Shown piece after piece: positions 9,472-17,413 of a DNA stretch of 64,000 nt (position 1 is the first letter of the stretch; every line of letters begins with the position of its first letter). The stretch covers positions 22,204 through 86,203 of the forward strand of contig CAZUMW010000016.1 of the NCBI GenBank assembly GCA_964621615.1. Direction: 5' to 3'. The notes beneath the pieces were generated by a model. The model did no database searches, was not told the DNA's origin, and saw nothing but the letters and a program-made list of their open reading frames with translations. This DNA comes from CAZUMW01 sp964621615. Its GTDB lineage: Bacteria > Desulfobacterota > WTBG01 > CAIYCZ01 > CAIRTM01. The translations under genes and the position numbers were made by a program.

Positions 9472-9623
9472 GATTTCTCCTTTAAAAATGCGTTTATGGT
9501 GCATTTTTTTCTCTGATACAGCGTTGGGTGTATGCTCCAAAAAAACACCGATATCCATATGTGTACCGTCAGGCAAATAGAACGGGACACATACGGCGCT
9601 TTTGCGCTTTATCGATATTATAT

Positions 9624-9653
9624 ATTATATATTCAAAATACCCTATTTGGCAA
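9624..9653 (-). promoter_or_regulatory. promoter candidate for the secreted repeat protein
   Basis: Minus strand TTGCCA (9648-9653), 18-base spacer, TATAAT (9624-9629), inside a markedly AT-rich 130-base stretch (9605-9725). It leaves a leader of about 145 bases. This divergent 9472-9812 region presumably also drives the Fe-S gene on the plus strand; no gene is seen in it. Confidence 0.5.
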
Positions 9654-9812
9654 TAAAGAATATGTATTAAAATTTTCGTATATTTTTGTTTTTAGTCTTA
9701 ATGAAAAAGTATTAGTTTTCGCTTGAGATTGCCGGCGGTTCAGCTACCATACATATGAGGCCCGATTTTTCCACCGAAGTGGTAACACATATAAGATACA
9801 GCAGAGGCGGAC

Positions 9813-10379
9813 ATGTCATCACCGGACTCATCCCGCTCCGGGAACGCTTTGATATCAAGCTACACCATGAAGCTTGTTTCCCCGGCCTGTCACCCCGGCG
9901 TGGACCGGTGGAGCGCGGAGTTTACCCTGCAGGCAGATATCGCGGCAGCGCTGCCGTATTTAAACGCGGTGCTGGAAGGCAGCGATTATGATCACGACAC
10001 CCCGGTGCTCATATGGAAAAGCGGGGGATACAAATATGCCTTTCGCCCGCGGACAATATCCATCGGCGGGCTGGGTGATAGAGATGAGGCCCGGGATGCA
10101 GGGGAAAAAATTATTGCCCGGGTAAATGAGATATGGAAAAACAGGGGAGCCATCGAGCCGGACTATACGCGCAGCGAGCCTCCGGCGATCCTGACGATCT
10201 ACAAGCTGCTTCCGCGGGAAAACTGCAAAGAGTGCGGTTATGAAACCTGTATGGCGTTTGCCGCAGATCTGCAGGCAGGCACGGCAGCGCTTGATCGCTG
10301 CACGCGGCTAACCGGGGAGGGCAAAAAGCAGATCCGGGCCCTTTTTCCGGCAGCGCGGGCTGCTGAGCAGCGCTCCTGA
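9813..10379 (+). CDS. 4Fe-4S domain protein, C-terminal cysteine cluster
   Basis: 188 residues. The C-terminal third has NCKECGYETCMAFAADLQ followed by a fourth cysteine (ALDRC), spaced C-x2-C-x4-C-x16-C, which is the 4Fe-4S fold (PF04060-like) found in corrinoid iron-sulfur proteins, Rnf subunits and related redox proteins. The N-terminal ~120 residues (ALPYLNAVLEGSDYDHDTPVLIW.., 'YAFRPRTISIGGLGDRDEA') match no family I can name, but look like the short Fe-S partner proteins of anaerobes. AGAGGCGG lies just upstream of the ATG. It converges on the phosphofructokinase gene with a 5-base gap. Likely cytoplasmic electron transfer or metal-centre assembly. Confidence 0.7.
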   Translation: MSSPDSSRSGNALISSYTMKLVSPACHPGVDRWSAEFTLQADIAAALPYLNAVLEGSDYDHDTPVLIWKSGGYKYAFRPRTISIGGLGDRDEARDAGEKIIARVNEIWKNRGAIEPDYTRSEPPAILTIYKLLPRENCKECGYETCMAFAADLQAGTAALDRCTRLTGEGKKQIRALFPAARAAEQRS

Positions 10380-10384
10380 CGCGC

Positions 10385-11695
10385 TCAGGTGCCGAACCCC
10401 TGCTCGGTCACCGCCAGAACCGTCTGCCACAGAAGCCCGTGCGGGTCGATTTTTTTGCGCGCCGACACCGCCATATCCAGCGGCACGTGGATATAGTGCT
10501 TGTTCCACTGCCCGATCATCATGGACGTTTTGCCCGCCATGCCCGCGTGAACGGCATTGCGCCCCATCTGCAGGCATACCAGCGAGTCATTGGCGTTTGC
10601 GGGCCTGCTGCGGATAATATAGCTGGGATCGATATATTTAACGGTTACCGGCATGCCGCGCTCTGAAAAATAGCCGTTTATCTTGTTTCTCAAAAAAATC
10701 CCTATGTCCTGATGCAGCCTGTTGCCTGAGGCATCGCTGCGCTCCCCGCCTTCTATAAGGTCCTGGCCGGCTCCCTCCGCAACCACAATGACCGCGTGCC
10801 CGCGCCTGCAAAGGCGCTTTTCAAGCATCGGCAGCAGCCCCTTTTCGCCCTCCAGCCTGAACGGCACCTCCGGGACAAGGCAGAAATTGACATCGGCATT
10901 TGCAATAGCAGCCTCGGCTGCTATAAATCCCGAGTCGCGCCCCATCAGCTTTACCAGCCCGATGCCGTTATCAGCGCCCTTGGACTCTATATGGGCAGCC
11001 TGAATCACGTCGCGCGACTCTTCAACCGCCGTTTCAAAGCCGAATGTTTTTGATACATACGAGATATCGTTGTCGATTGTCTTTGGAATGCCGATGACGG
11101 CTATGCCGGCATTTCGCTTTCGGGCCTCGCGTGCGATGTCGCGTGCTCCCCTGAGCGTTCCGTCACCGCCGATGGTGAACAGAATAGAAATGTCAAGCTC
11201 CTGAAGGTAGTCGACAATTCTGCCGGGATCCTGGGGCCCCCGCGAGGATCGCAGAATGGTTCCCCCTTTTTCATGTATGTCATTGACAATGTCGGTGTCG
11301 AGCAATAGCGGCGCAACGCCGTGCTCCTTCACCATGCCGTAGTATCCGCTGCAGAACCCGTAGACCCGCTTGACCCCGTACTGGTCATAGCTTTCGTAGA
11401 CAATAGCCCTGATAACATCATTAATGCCCGGGCACAGCCCCCCGCAGGTTACAATTGCGCAGTTGACACGGCTGCTGTCGAAAAAAATCTTCGGGCGCGG
11501 CCCCGCAGGTTCAAATGACGGCAGCTCGTCATGGGCGGCAAGCCATTCCCGCATAACGGCAGTGTGGGAAAAATACAGGACCCGGTCGGCTTCGTCGGTA
11601 AAGCGGAGCCGCCCGGCATCCAGAGGCGAATCATAGTGCGGCTCGCCCAGCGACGGCACCGCCAACTGCTCAAGACGAACATCAGTGTTATACAT
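10385..11695 (-). CDS. 6-phosphofructokinase, ATP-dependent (group II-like)
   Basis: 436 residues; start at 11695 with GGAGGGAGC directly upstream. Hallmarks are CGGLCPGINDVIRAIV, GGDGTLRGA and PKTIDNDI, then MGRDSGFIA. The Gly in GGDG (Asp in pyrophosphate enzymes) with Lys in PKTIDND is the combination found in the ATP-using group that includes plant-type and spirochaetal TP0108-type enzymes. It phosphorylates fructose 6-phosphate to fructose 1,6-bisphosphate. It is the last gene of the beta-phosphoglucomutase > GH65 > PFK operon, 55 bases after the GH65 stop, so it would push phosphorolysis products into glycolysis. ATP versus PPi use is inferred from two residues only. Confidence 0.85.
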   Translation of the reverse strand: MYNTDVRLEQLAVPSLGEPHYDSPLDAGRLRFTDEADRVLYFSHTAVMREWLAAHDELPSFEPAGPRPKIFFDSSRVNCAIVTCGGLCPGINDVIRAIVYESYDQYGVKRVYGFCSGYYGMVKEHGVAPLLLDTDIVNDIHEKGGTILRSSRGPQDPGRIVDYLQELDISILFTIGGDGTLRGARDIAREARKRNAGIAVIGIPKTIDNDISYVSKTFGFETAVEESRDVIQAAHIESKGADNGIGLVKLMGRDSGFIAAEAAIANADVNFCLVPEVPFRLEGEKGLLPMLEKRLCRRGHAVIVVAEGAGQDLIEGGERSDASGNRLHQDIGIFLRNKINGYFSERGMPVTVKYIDPSYIIRSRPANANDSLVCLQMGRNAVHAGMAGKTSMMIGQWNKHYIHVPLDMAVSARKKIDPHGLLWQTVLAVTEQGFGT

Positions 11696-11750
11696 GCTCC
11701 CTCCCTCAGCATACTTTGCAGCCGGAAGCACGGCCCCTTCCAGCTGCCTT

Positions 11751-14090
11751 TTATAGCGGCCTGCGGACGGGCTCTCCCTGCCGCAGCCGTATTTCCTCAT
11801 CTTTGTGCCACATGGTCAGGCCCTCCCCCTCTTTCAGAGCATACTCGGCCCCGCTGTGGGTCAGATCGACCGAGAGCAGCATCCCCCGTATCGTGAGATT
11901 GAAGTGAATGCGGTCGGTGAGCTGATGGAGGCGCGGGCGAAATGAAATGACGCCGTCGTGATCCCGCATCCCGGCATAGCCGTATACCAGCGTCATCCAG
12001 GTGCCCCCCATGCAGGCGATATGAGCGCCGTCCTTGACGTTTCCGCCGGCGTCTGACAGATCCATAAGCAGTGCATAGCGGGAATACCTGATCGCCTTGT
12101 CGGTGTAGCCGATTTCATTTGCCAGTATCGACTGAATGCATGCCGACAGCGATGAGTCGCCGGTGGTGAGCGGGTCGTAATAATCAAAGTTCGCCCGCTT
12201 CTGCTCCTGTGAAAACTCCTTTCCGAACAGAAACATGGCAAGGACAATGTCTGCCTGCTTGATAACCTGATAGCGGTAAATCACCAGCGGGTGGTAGTGA
12301 AGCAGAAGGGGAAACTTTTGAGGCGGGGTGCTTTCCAGGTCCCATTTCTCTTTTTCAAGGAACGTGTCATCCTGCGGGTGAATGCCCAGGTCGCTGTTGT
12401 AGGGTATGTACATGTGCCTGGCGGCCCGCTTCCAGCCGTCGACCTCATCCAGGTCGAGTTTCGTGTTGTGCACCAGCGCGGCAAACTGCTGCGCGCAGTG
12501 CTCGCACATGTATTCAACCGTTTGTGCCGCGTAGGTAAGATTGAAGCAGGCCATCATGTTGGTGTAGGTGTTGTTGTTGACGATGGCATTGTACTCATCG
12601 GGCCCGGTAACCCCGAGTATCTGAAAGCCGCCGCCGTTTCCCTCTGAAAAAAAGCCAAGGTCGTACCACAGGCGGGCCGTTTCAACCAGCATCTCGGCGC
12701 CAACGTCATACAGAAACGCATAGTCGCCGGTCACATCAACGTATTTTTTCAGCGCATACATAATGTCGGCGTTAATGTGATACTGAGCGGTGCTGGCGGC
12801 AAAATACGCTGATGCCTCCTCGCCGTTTATGGTCCTCCAGGGGAACAGGGCGCCTTTCTGGTTTACCTCCCGCGCGCGGCGGCGGGCTTTGTCCAGCATG
12901 CTGTAGCGGAACGTGAGGAGGTTTTTTGCGATGCGCGGCTCGTTGTAGATAAGAAACGGCAGCAGATATATTTCGGTGTCCCAGAAATAGTGCCCCTCGT
13001 ATGCGTCGCCGGTCAGCCCCTTGGCGCCTACGCCCGTGCCTTCGGCACGCCCGGCAGCCTGCAGTATCGTAAAAATATTGTAGCGCACGCATTGGGTTAC
13101 CCGCGGATCGTTTGCGGCCACCTCCACCCCGGTTCGCTCCCAGAATTTGTCCATATATGCCTTCTGGCCGGAAAGCAGCCGCTCAAACCCCGTGCCCCCG
13201 GCACGGTCAAGGGTCCGCTCTGCGCGCCCGCAGAGCTCGGCGGGCGGCGCGCTCCGCGAGCTGTGATAGGTAATATATTTTATAATTTTTATGGGCTGCC
13301 CCTTTTTGCCGTATGCCGTAAAAACGCATTTTCCTCCCTGGTCCGTCAGTAGGCACTCATGCGAGCAGGGGTTTTGCGTCTCAACAAGGTGGTCGGCGCC
13401 CACGGCGAGCGTCATGCCGCTGTTCTTTGTGGTGTAGCCCAGCACTAACCGGCGGTCATCCGCCGCTGTTTCCCTGCAGACCAGAACCTTGTCGCTGAAC
13501 CTGCGGACCATGCGCGGATCGCCCTCATATGCCCGCTCGTTCACCGGCTCAAGAATTTTTGAAGAGATAACAACCGGGGCCTCGGCATTGGTAATGGTCA
13601 CCTCATAGCAGACAGCCGCCAGGTGGCGGTGCTCAAAGGACACCATGCGGCGCGAGGTGATGCGCACCTGCTTGCCGGATGCGGTTTCCCAGAGGATGCG
13701 CCGGTCCAGCGTGCCCCGGCGCATATCAAGCACCCGCTCGTATTGCGGCATTGTGGCGGTCGGGATATAAAACGGCTCGTCATCGACATACAGGTTTATG
13801 ATCTTCGCATCAGGCACGTTCAGCATGGTCTGTCCGGTCTTGGCAAAGCCGAATGCCTCCTCCCCGTACTGTATGGGCCAGGATTCATGAAAGCCGTTTA
13901 TAAACGTGCCGTTTTGAAAAGCGGGCCTGCCCTCATCAAAATTGCCGCGCATGCCAAGATAGCCGTTTGCAACGGTAAACATGGTTTCATTCTGCGCGAG
14001 AAAGTCGGCGTGATATGATTTCTCGATGAGCTTCCAGCCGTCTGTGGGATAGATGTGCTCCGGCGGCAGTGAAACTTTTCTCTTTAACAT
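11751..14090 (-). CDS. glycoside hydrolase family 65 disaccharide phosphorylase
   Basis: 779 residues. It shows GH65 signatures in order: ANGYLGMRGNFDEG near the N-terminus, the beta-sandwich domain, then the (alpha/alpha)6 barrel with GHYFWDTEIYLLPF and the general acid Glu in GVTGPDEYNAIVNNNTYTN, followed by the phosphate-binding region and a C-terminal beta domain (HIACMGGTWMTLVYGYAG). GH65 enzymes cleave trehalose, maltose, kojibiose or nigerose with phosphate, inverting to give beta-glucose 1-phosphate. Which disaccharide cannot be read from the motifs. It lies 32 bases after a beta-phosphoglucomutase, the expected partner. AAAGGAC sits just upstream of the start. Confidence 0.92.
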   Translation of the reverse strand: MLKRKVSLPPEHIYPTDGWKLIEKSYHADFLAQNETMFTVANGYLGMRGNFDEGRPAFQNGTFINGFHESWPIQYGEEAFGFAKTGQTMLNVPDAKIINLYVDDEPFYIPTATMPQYERVLDMRRGTLDRRILWETASGKQVRITSRRMVSFEHRHLAAVCYEVTITNAEAPVVISSKILEPVNERAYEGDPRMVRRFSDKVLVCRETAADDRRLVLGYTTKNSGMTLAVGADHLVETQNPCSHECLLTDQGGKCVFTAYGKKGQPIKIIKYITYHSSRSAPPAELCGRAERTLDRAGGTGFERLLSGQKAYMDKFWERTGVEVAANDPRVTQCVRYNIFTILQAAGRAEGTGVGAKGLTGDAYEGHYFWDTEIYLLPFLIYNEPRIAKNLLTFRYSMLDKARRRAREVNQKGALFPWRTINGEEASAYFAASTAQYHINADIMYALKKYVDVTGDYAFLYDVGAEMLVETARLWYDLGFFSEGNGGGFQILGVTGPDEYNAIVNNNTYTNMMACFNLTYAAQTVEYMCEHCAQQFAALVHNTKLDLDEVDGWKRAARHMYIPYNSDLGIHPQDDTFLEKEKWDLESTPPQKFPLLLHYHPLVIYRYQVIKQADIVLAMFLFGKEFSQEQKRANFDYYDPLTTGDSSLSACIQSILANEIGYTDKAIRYSRYALLMDLSDAGGNVKDGAHIACMGGTWMTLVYGYAGMRDHDGVISFRPRLHQLTDRIHFNLTIRGMLLSVDLTHSGAEYALKEGEGLTMWHKDEEIRLRQGEPVRRPL

Positions 14091-14122
14091 GCAGAAAGTC
14101 CTTTCAGCGGATGATTAACGGA

Positions 14123-14890
14123 TCAATGCTGCGGTATAAGCTGCGCCAGATCGCTTACGACAACGTCTGCGCCGCTTTGCAAAAGCGGGGCGCTGTCCCC
14201 GGCACGGCACACGCCGACAACAAGTCCGAAGCCGCCGCTTCTGCCGGCCCGGACCCCTGAAATCGCATCCTCGATAACAGCCGCCCGGGAGGGCGGCTCG
14301 CCAAGCATTTCAGCAGCTTTTACAAAGGTGTCCGGGGCCGGCTTTCCGGGCAGCTGAAGGCGCTGGGCGGTAGTGCCGTCAATTATCGTTTCAAACAGAT
14401 CCGTAATCTGTGCCGCCTCGAGCACGGTCCGGCAGCTTTTGCTTGATGAAACAACCGCCAGGGGTATGCCGCCCTCTTGCAGCCGCCGGATAAGCAGCAG
14501 TGCGTCGGGATACACATCGACGCCGCTGCGGCGGATCATTGTTTCCACCAGCTCATTTTTGTGATTCCCCAGGCCGCACACCGTTTCCCAGTCAGGCGGC
14601 CCCTCTGGAGATCCCTCGGAAAGCCGAATGCCGCGCGATGCCAGGAAGCTTCTCACGCCGTCATAGCGGGGCTTGCCGTCAACGTATTGTTTGTAGTCGT
14701 GCACGATATCAAATGCGGTAAAACGCTGCCCGGTTTCCTGTGCGCGGACCCGCAGATACGCATCAAACATCTCTTTCCAGCATGAGGCATGTATTTTTGC
14801 CGTTGAGGTAAGAACGCCGTCAAGATCAAACAATACGGCGCCGTATTGGAGCAGGTTCGGCGGAGGCTGTGCTGACTCGGAAGCGGACAC
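14123..14890 (-). CDS. beta-phosphoglucomutase-type HAD phosphatase/mutase
   Basis: 255 residues of the HAD superfamily. The nucleophile motif is AVLFDLDGVLTSTA (DLD, with the second Asp as acid/base), motif II Ser lies in LAVVSSSKS, motif III in GKPAPDTFVKAA and motif IV in AAVIEDAISGVRAG. The cap has the beta-PGM type substrate loop region. It should convert beta-glucose 1-phosphate, the product of the adjacent GH65 enzyme, to glucose 6-phosphate. The start is GTG at 14890 with AAGGAT seven bases upstream. It is the first gene of the three-gene operon. The 14891-15176 gap upstream should hold the promoter, but I find no convincing -35/-10 pair there. Confidence 0.85.
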   Translation of the reverse strand: MSASESAQPPPNLLQYGAVLFDLDGVLTSTAKIHASCWKEMFDAYLRVRAQETGQRFTAFDIVHDYKQYVDGKPRYDGVRSFLASRGIRLSEGSPEGPPDWETVCGLGNHKNELVETMIRRSGVDVYPDALLLIRRLQEGGIPLAVVSSSKSCRTVLEAAQITDLFETIIDGTTAQRLQLPGKPAPDTFVKAAEMLGEPPSRAAVIEDAISGVRAGRSGGFGLVVGVCRAGDSAPLLQSGADVVVSDLAQLIPQH

Positions 14891-15176
14891 GGGTTTATCC
14901 TTTTTGTCCTGCAGTTTATGCGGAATGCTTATTGTATCGCCTGTTTTGTGATAAAAATGAATGATTTTTCGCGGAAGCGGGAGCAGATAGGGAAATTCGG
15001 CATATATGTTTATTATTAGCGTATGCGAACAATATGCGCCGCATGGCGCTGTCTGATCTTTTTATGTCCGCGCGGGGGCGCACCTCAGTCACTCATGAAT
15101 CTCACACGGCACACAGTATTGCTGCAAAAAAGAGGCGCGACCCCTTTTCAGGGCAGAGGTTCAGGGAAGGTATGGC

Positions 15177-15911
15177 TCAGGAGCCGATAGAAAATCTCCA
15201 GGCGCAGCACCACTCATCAGGGTGTGGATCAGGCGGGCATCCGATGCACTCGGTTTTAATCCGGGGGTCGATCGCCTCGGCAAAGGTGCTGTATTCGACA
15301 AGCCCCCCGGACTTGCAGGGATAGTCATCCAGGCCTTTGCGCTTCCGCGCGCGCTGAACCCGGCACTCGTTCATCCTGAAGATAAAGCTGTCCGGTGTGT
15401 CGTCTTCAGTGCTCTGCGTGTTAACCGCGGCATAGAGCCTGAAGTTCAGAGCGCGCTTGAGCCCCTCAAGGCCGGTTGCCTCCGGCAGCCCGAGAAACCG
15501 CTTTATGGACCATGCCTCAAACGGTGAAAACTGCGCCCAGGTGCTGTCATTACAGCGCTTGGCATCGTTCATGCCGCGGGAAAACTCAAGGGCCTGAAAC
15601 CACACGCCGTCATTTGCAAGCCAGTTAACAGCAACGGCATTTTTCAGATCCTCAAGCCTGTCATCCGGCAGCGCGGCCAACGGCCCGGGAATCCCCTCAT
15701 CCATGTCAAAGTCAAGCACCCCGGCCAGTCGTTTCATCTGAACGCCGTAGCTTCTTTTCAGCGCTTCCTGCATTGTGCGTAATGCGGCATCCCGGCCGAA
15801 CTGATGCTGCACTTCTGAAAACCACAGCGAGTAGTGCATTATCGTTCTGTGCCAGAAATCGATAATAAGCCGTGCGGTGTCCTTTTTGTTCAAATCTTTT
15901 TGCGTTTTCAT
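15177..15911 (-). CDS. DUF6125-like cytosolic protein with C-terminal cysteine cluster
   Basis: 244 residues from the ATG at 15911 (MKTQKDLNKKDTARLII). The N-terminus (DFWHRTIMHYSLWFSEVQHQFG) and the cysteine-rich C-terminus (CRVQRARKRKGLDDYPC, then ECIGCPPDP.., WCCAWRF) fit the DUF6125 family of uncharacterised cytosolic proteins. Six C-terminal cysteines could bind zinc or an Fe-S cluster. The frame stays open upstream to 16061, but that stretch runs through a terminator hairpin and a mobile element, so I do not include it. The Shine-Dalgarno is weak. Function unknown; it stands alone between the phosphorylase operon and a mobile element. Confidence 0.6.
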   Translation of the reverse strand: MKTQKDLNKKDTARLIIDFWHRTIMHYSLWFSEVQHQFGRDAALRTMQEALKRSYGVQMKRLAGVLDFDMDEGIPGPLAALPDDRLEDLKNAVAVNWLANDGVWFQALEFSRGMNDAKRCNDSTWAQFSPFEAWSIKRFLGLPEATGLEGLKRALNFRLYAAVNTQSTEDDTPDSFIFRMNECRVQRARKRKGLDDYPCKSGGLVEYSTFAEAIDPRIKTECIGCPPDPHPDEWCCAWRFSIGS

Positions 15912-15938
15912 ATGATTGGTAGTACAACTGTCCGGTAT

Positions 15939-15960
15939 AAAAAAACCCGATATGATCGGG
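15939..15960 (-). terminator. terminator/attenuator hairpin in the DUF6125 leader
   Basis: Minus strand: CCCGAT-CAT-ATCGGG (15946-15960) followed by seven U (15939-15945), only 27 bases before the ATG at 15911. Too close to the start to leave room for a promoter downstream, so it either attenuates this gene or terminates transcripts arriving from the inserted element. Confidence 0.6.
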
Positions 15961-15978
15961 AAACATATAGTATCAGTA

Positions 15979-16252
15979 GTGTCCAAAATAATATACGAAG
16001 CCGGTTCGGGCGGGGCTCTGCAAAGCCCCCGCAACGAGTTCAAAAGGTTATGCAGCGGCATGTGCCGTTATATTTCAGTACACACACGGCCCGGCGGACG
16101 GTGCTGCCCGGGACAACCCCTGCACAATGCCTGCTGCGTAGTAACACGCGGCAGCATCGGGCCGGCCATGAAGTAAGGCTTTATCTGGCGGCGGCTGCGC
16201 AGAGACCTGCCCGAACCGGCTTTTGCTCAATGCTTTCATTTATTTTGGACAC
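15979..16252. mobile_element. MITE-like element with terminal inverted repeats and 9-bp target duplication
   Basis: The ends carry a perfect 13-bp inverted repeat GTGTCCAAAATAA (15979-15991 and complement 16240-16252) and an inner perfect 14-bp repeat AAGCCGGTTCGGGC (15998-16011, complement 16209-16222). Five bases outside each end lies the same direct 9-mer ATATAGTAT (15965-15973 and 16258-16266), the expected target-site duplication. The true ends are therefore probably 15974 and 16257. No transposase ORF fits, so it is non-autonomous. A diverged single end of the same family is at 35005-35038. Confidence 0.75.
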
Positions 16253-16317
16253 GCTTGATATAGTATAGAAAAACTGCACATGCAGGTCAAATAATTAATG
16301 AGAGGAGAAGCGACCTG

Positions 16318-17322
16318 ATGAAAAAACCTTTGACATTCCTTTTTATCCTCATTGTGTGCCCGGCCGCTGCATTCGGCATCAGCGAGGCTGATTTCCAGCA
16401 GGAATACCACGCCCTTGTGGAACCCTTTTTTGACACCTTTAAGGAGGGGTCTTTTTCAGGCGCCGGCGGCATCCGCATCAGCTATGCAGCCCGGGTGCTC
16501 GACAACGAAACCGGGGCGCTGGTTATTCTGCACGGAAAGTCGGAATCATATATCAAGTACGCCGAGCTTGCCTACGACCTTCGCAAGCTTGGGCTTTCCC
16601 TCTATCTGATGGATCACCGGGGCATGGGCTTTTCAGAGCGGATCGTGAGCGATGACCCGCAGCGGGTGCATGTGGACCGGTTCGGCGATTATGTAGCAGA
16701 TGTGAAGCAGTTTGTCGACTCTGTGGTCAACAGCGTGCCGCATCAGCGGGTGGCGCTGATTGCACACTCCCTGGGCGGAGCGGTTGCCGCCCGCTATCTT
16801 GAGCGGTACCCGGATGACTTTGACGCGGCGGTTCTGAGCTCGCCGATGCTGCAGATAAACACGGACCCGTTTCCGGAAGCGGCAGCGCTTTTCATTGCCT
16901 CACTTGCTGTTGCCGCCGGGAGCGGAAAGGAGTATGCCATCGGGCAGGGCCCCCGCCCGGAGCCGTGCTTTGATAACAACACGGTTACCCACAGCAGGCC
17001 CCGCTGGTCTGTGTGGGAGGAATCGCTTCTCCCCGCCTATCCGGAAATCGCCTGCGGCGGGGCATCGTACCGCTGGGTGCAGGCAAGCCTGTGTGCTTCC
17101 CGCGCGGCCCGGCTGCAGGCTTATGCGGTTCGGATACCGGTTCTTCTTTTTCAGGCCGGGGAGGACGTGATTGTAAAGCCGGAGGGACAGGATCTGTTCT
17201 GTGCGGCGGCACAGGACTGCACGGCTGTGTATTTTGACGGGGCACGGCACGAAATTCTTATGGAAAAAGACAGCATCCGGGACAGGGCGCTGGCTGAAAT
17301 CATGGCTTTTCTTGCAGAGTAA
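16318..17322 (+). CDS. secreted alpha/beta hydrolase (lysophospholipase/monoacylglycerol lipase type)
   Basis: 334 residues with a signal peptide (MKKPLTFLFILIVCPAAAFG). The fold is the serine aminopeptidase S33/lysophospholipase type: LVILHGKSES (oxyanion region), MDHRGMGFS, the nucleophile elbow AHSLGG, the acid in FQAGEDVIV and the His in FDGARHEIL. It likely hydrolyses lysophospholipids or monoacylglycerols in the periplasm or outside; secretion is unusual since many relatives (PldB type) are membrane-associated. AGAGGAG lies 11 bases before the ATG. The MITE-like element ends 60 bases upstream and may have altered its promoter; I see no good promoter between them. Confidence 0.85.
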   Translation: MKKPLTFLFILIVCPAAAFGISEADFQQEYHALVEPFFDTFKEGSFSGAGGIRISYAARVLDNETGALVILHGKSESYIKYAELAYDLRKLGLSLYLMDHRGMGFSERIVSDDPQRVHVDRFGDYVADVKQFVDSVVNSVPHQRVALIAHSLGGAVAARYLERYPDDFDAAVLSSPMLQINTDPFPEAAALFIASLAVAAGSGKEYAIGQGPRPEPCFDNNTVTHSRPRWSVWEESLLPAYPEIACGGASYRWVQASLCASRAARLQAYAVRIPVLLFQAGEDVIVKPEGQDLFCAAAQDCTAVYFDGARHEILMEKDSIRDRALAEIMAFLAE

Positions 17323-17413
17323 CGGTGCTCGCGAAGGCAATGAGGCGGCGATCCCGGCCCTCCGCCATCCGGCTGCTGCAGGAGCTGCCGGTGCAAAAAA
17401 AAGAGCCGGTATC

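Noticed and set aside
15912..16061. N-terminal extension of the DUF6125 gene to 16061
   Set aside because: It would run through the terminator hairpin and into the inserted element, and adds no recognisable domain.
17380..17413. Terminator between the alpha/beta hydrolase and MacB permease genes
   Set aside because: A GC hairpin with an A8 stretch is visible, but the run is on the wrong side for both strands.
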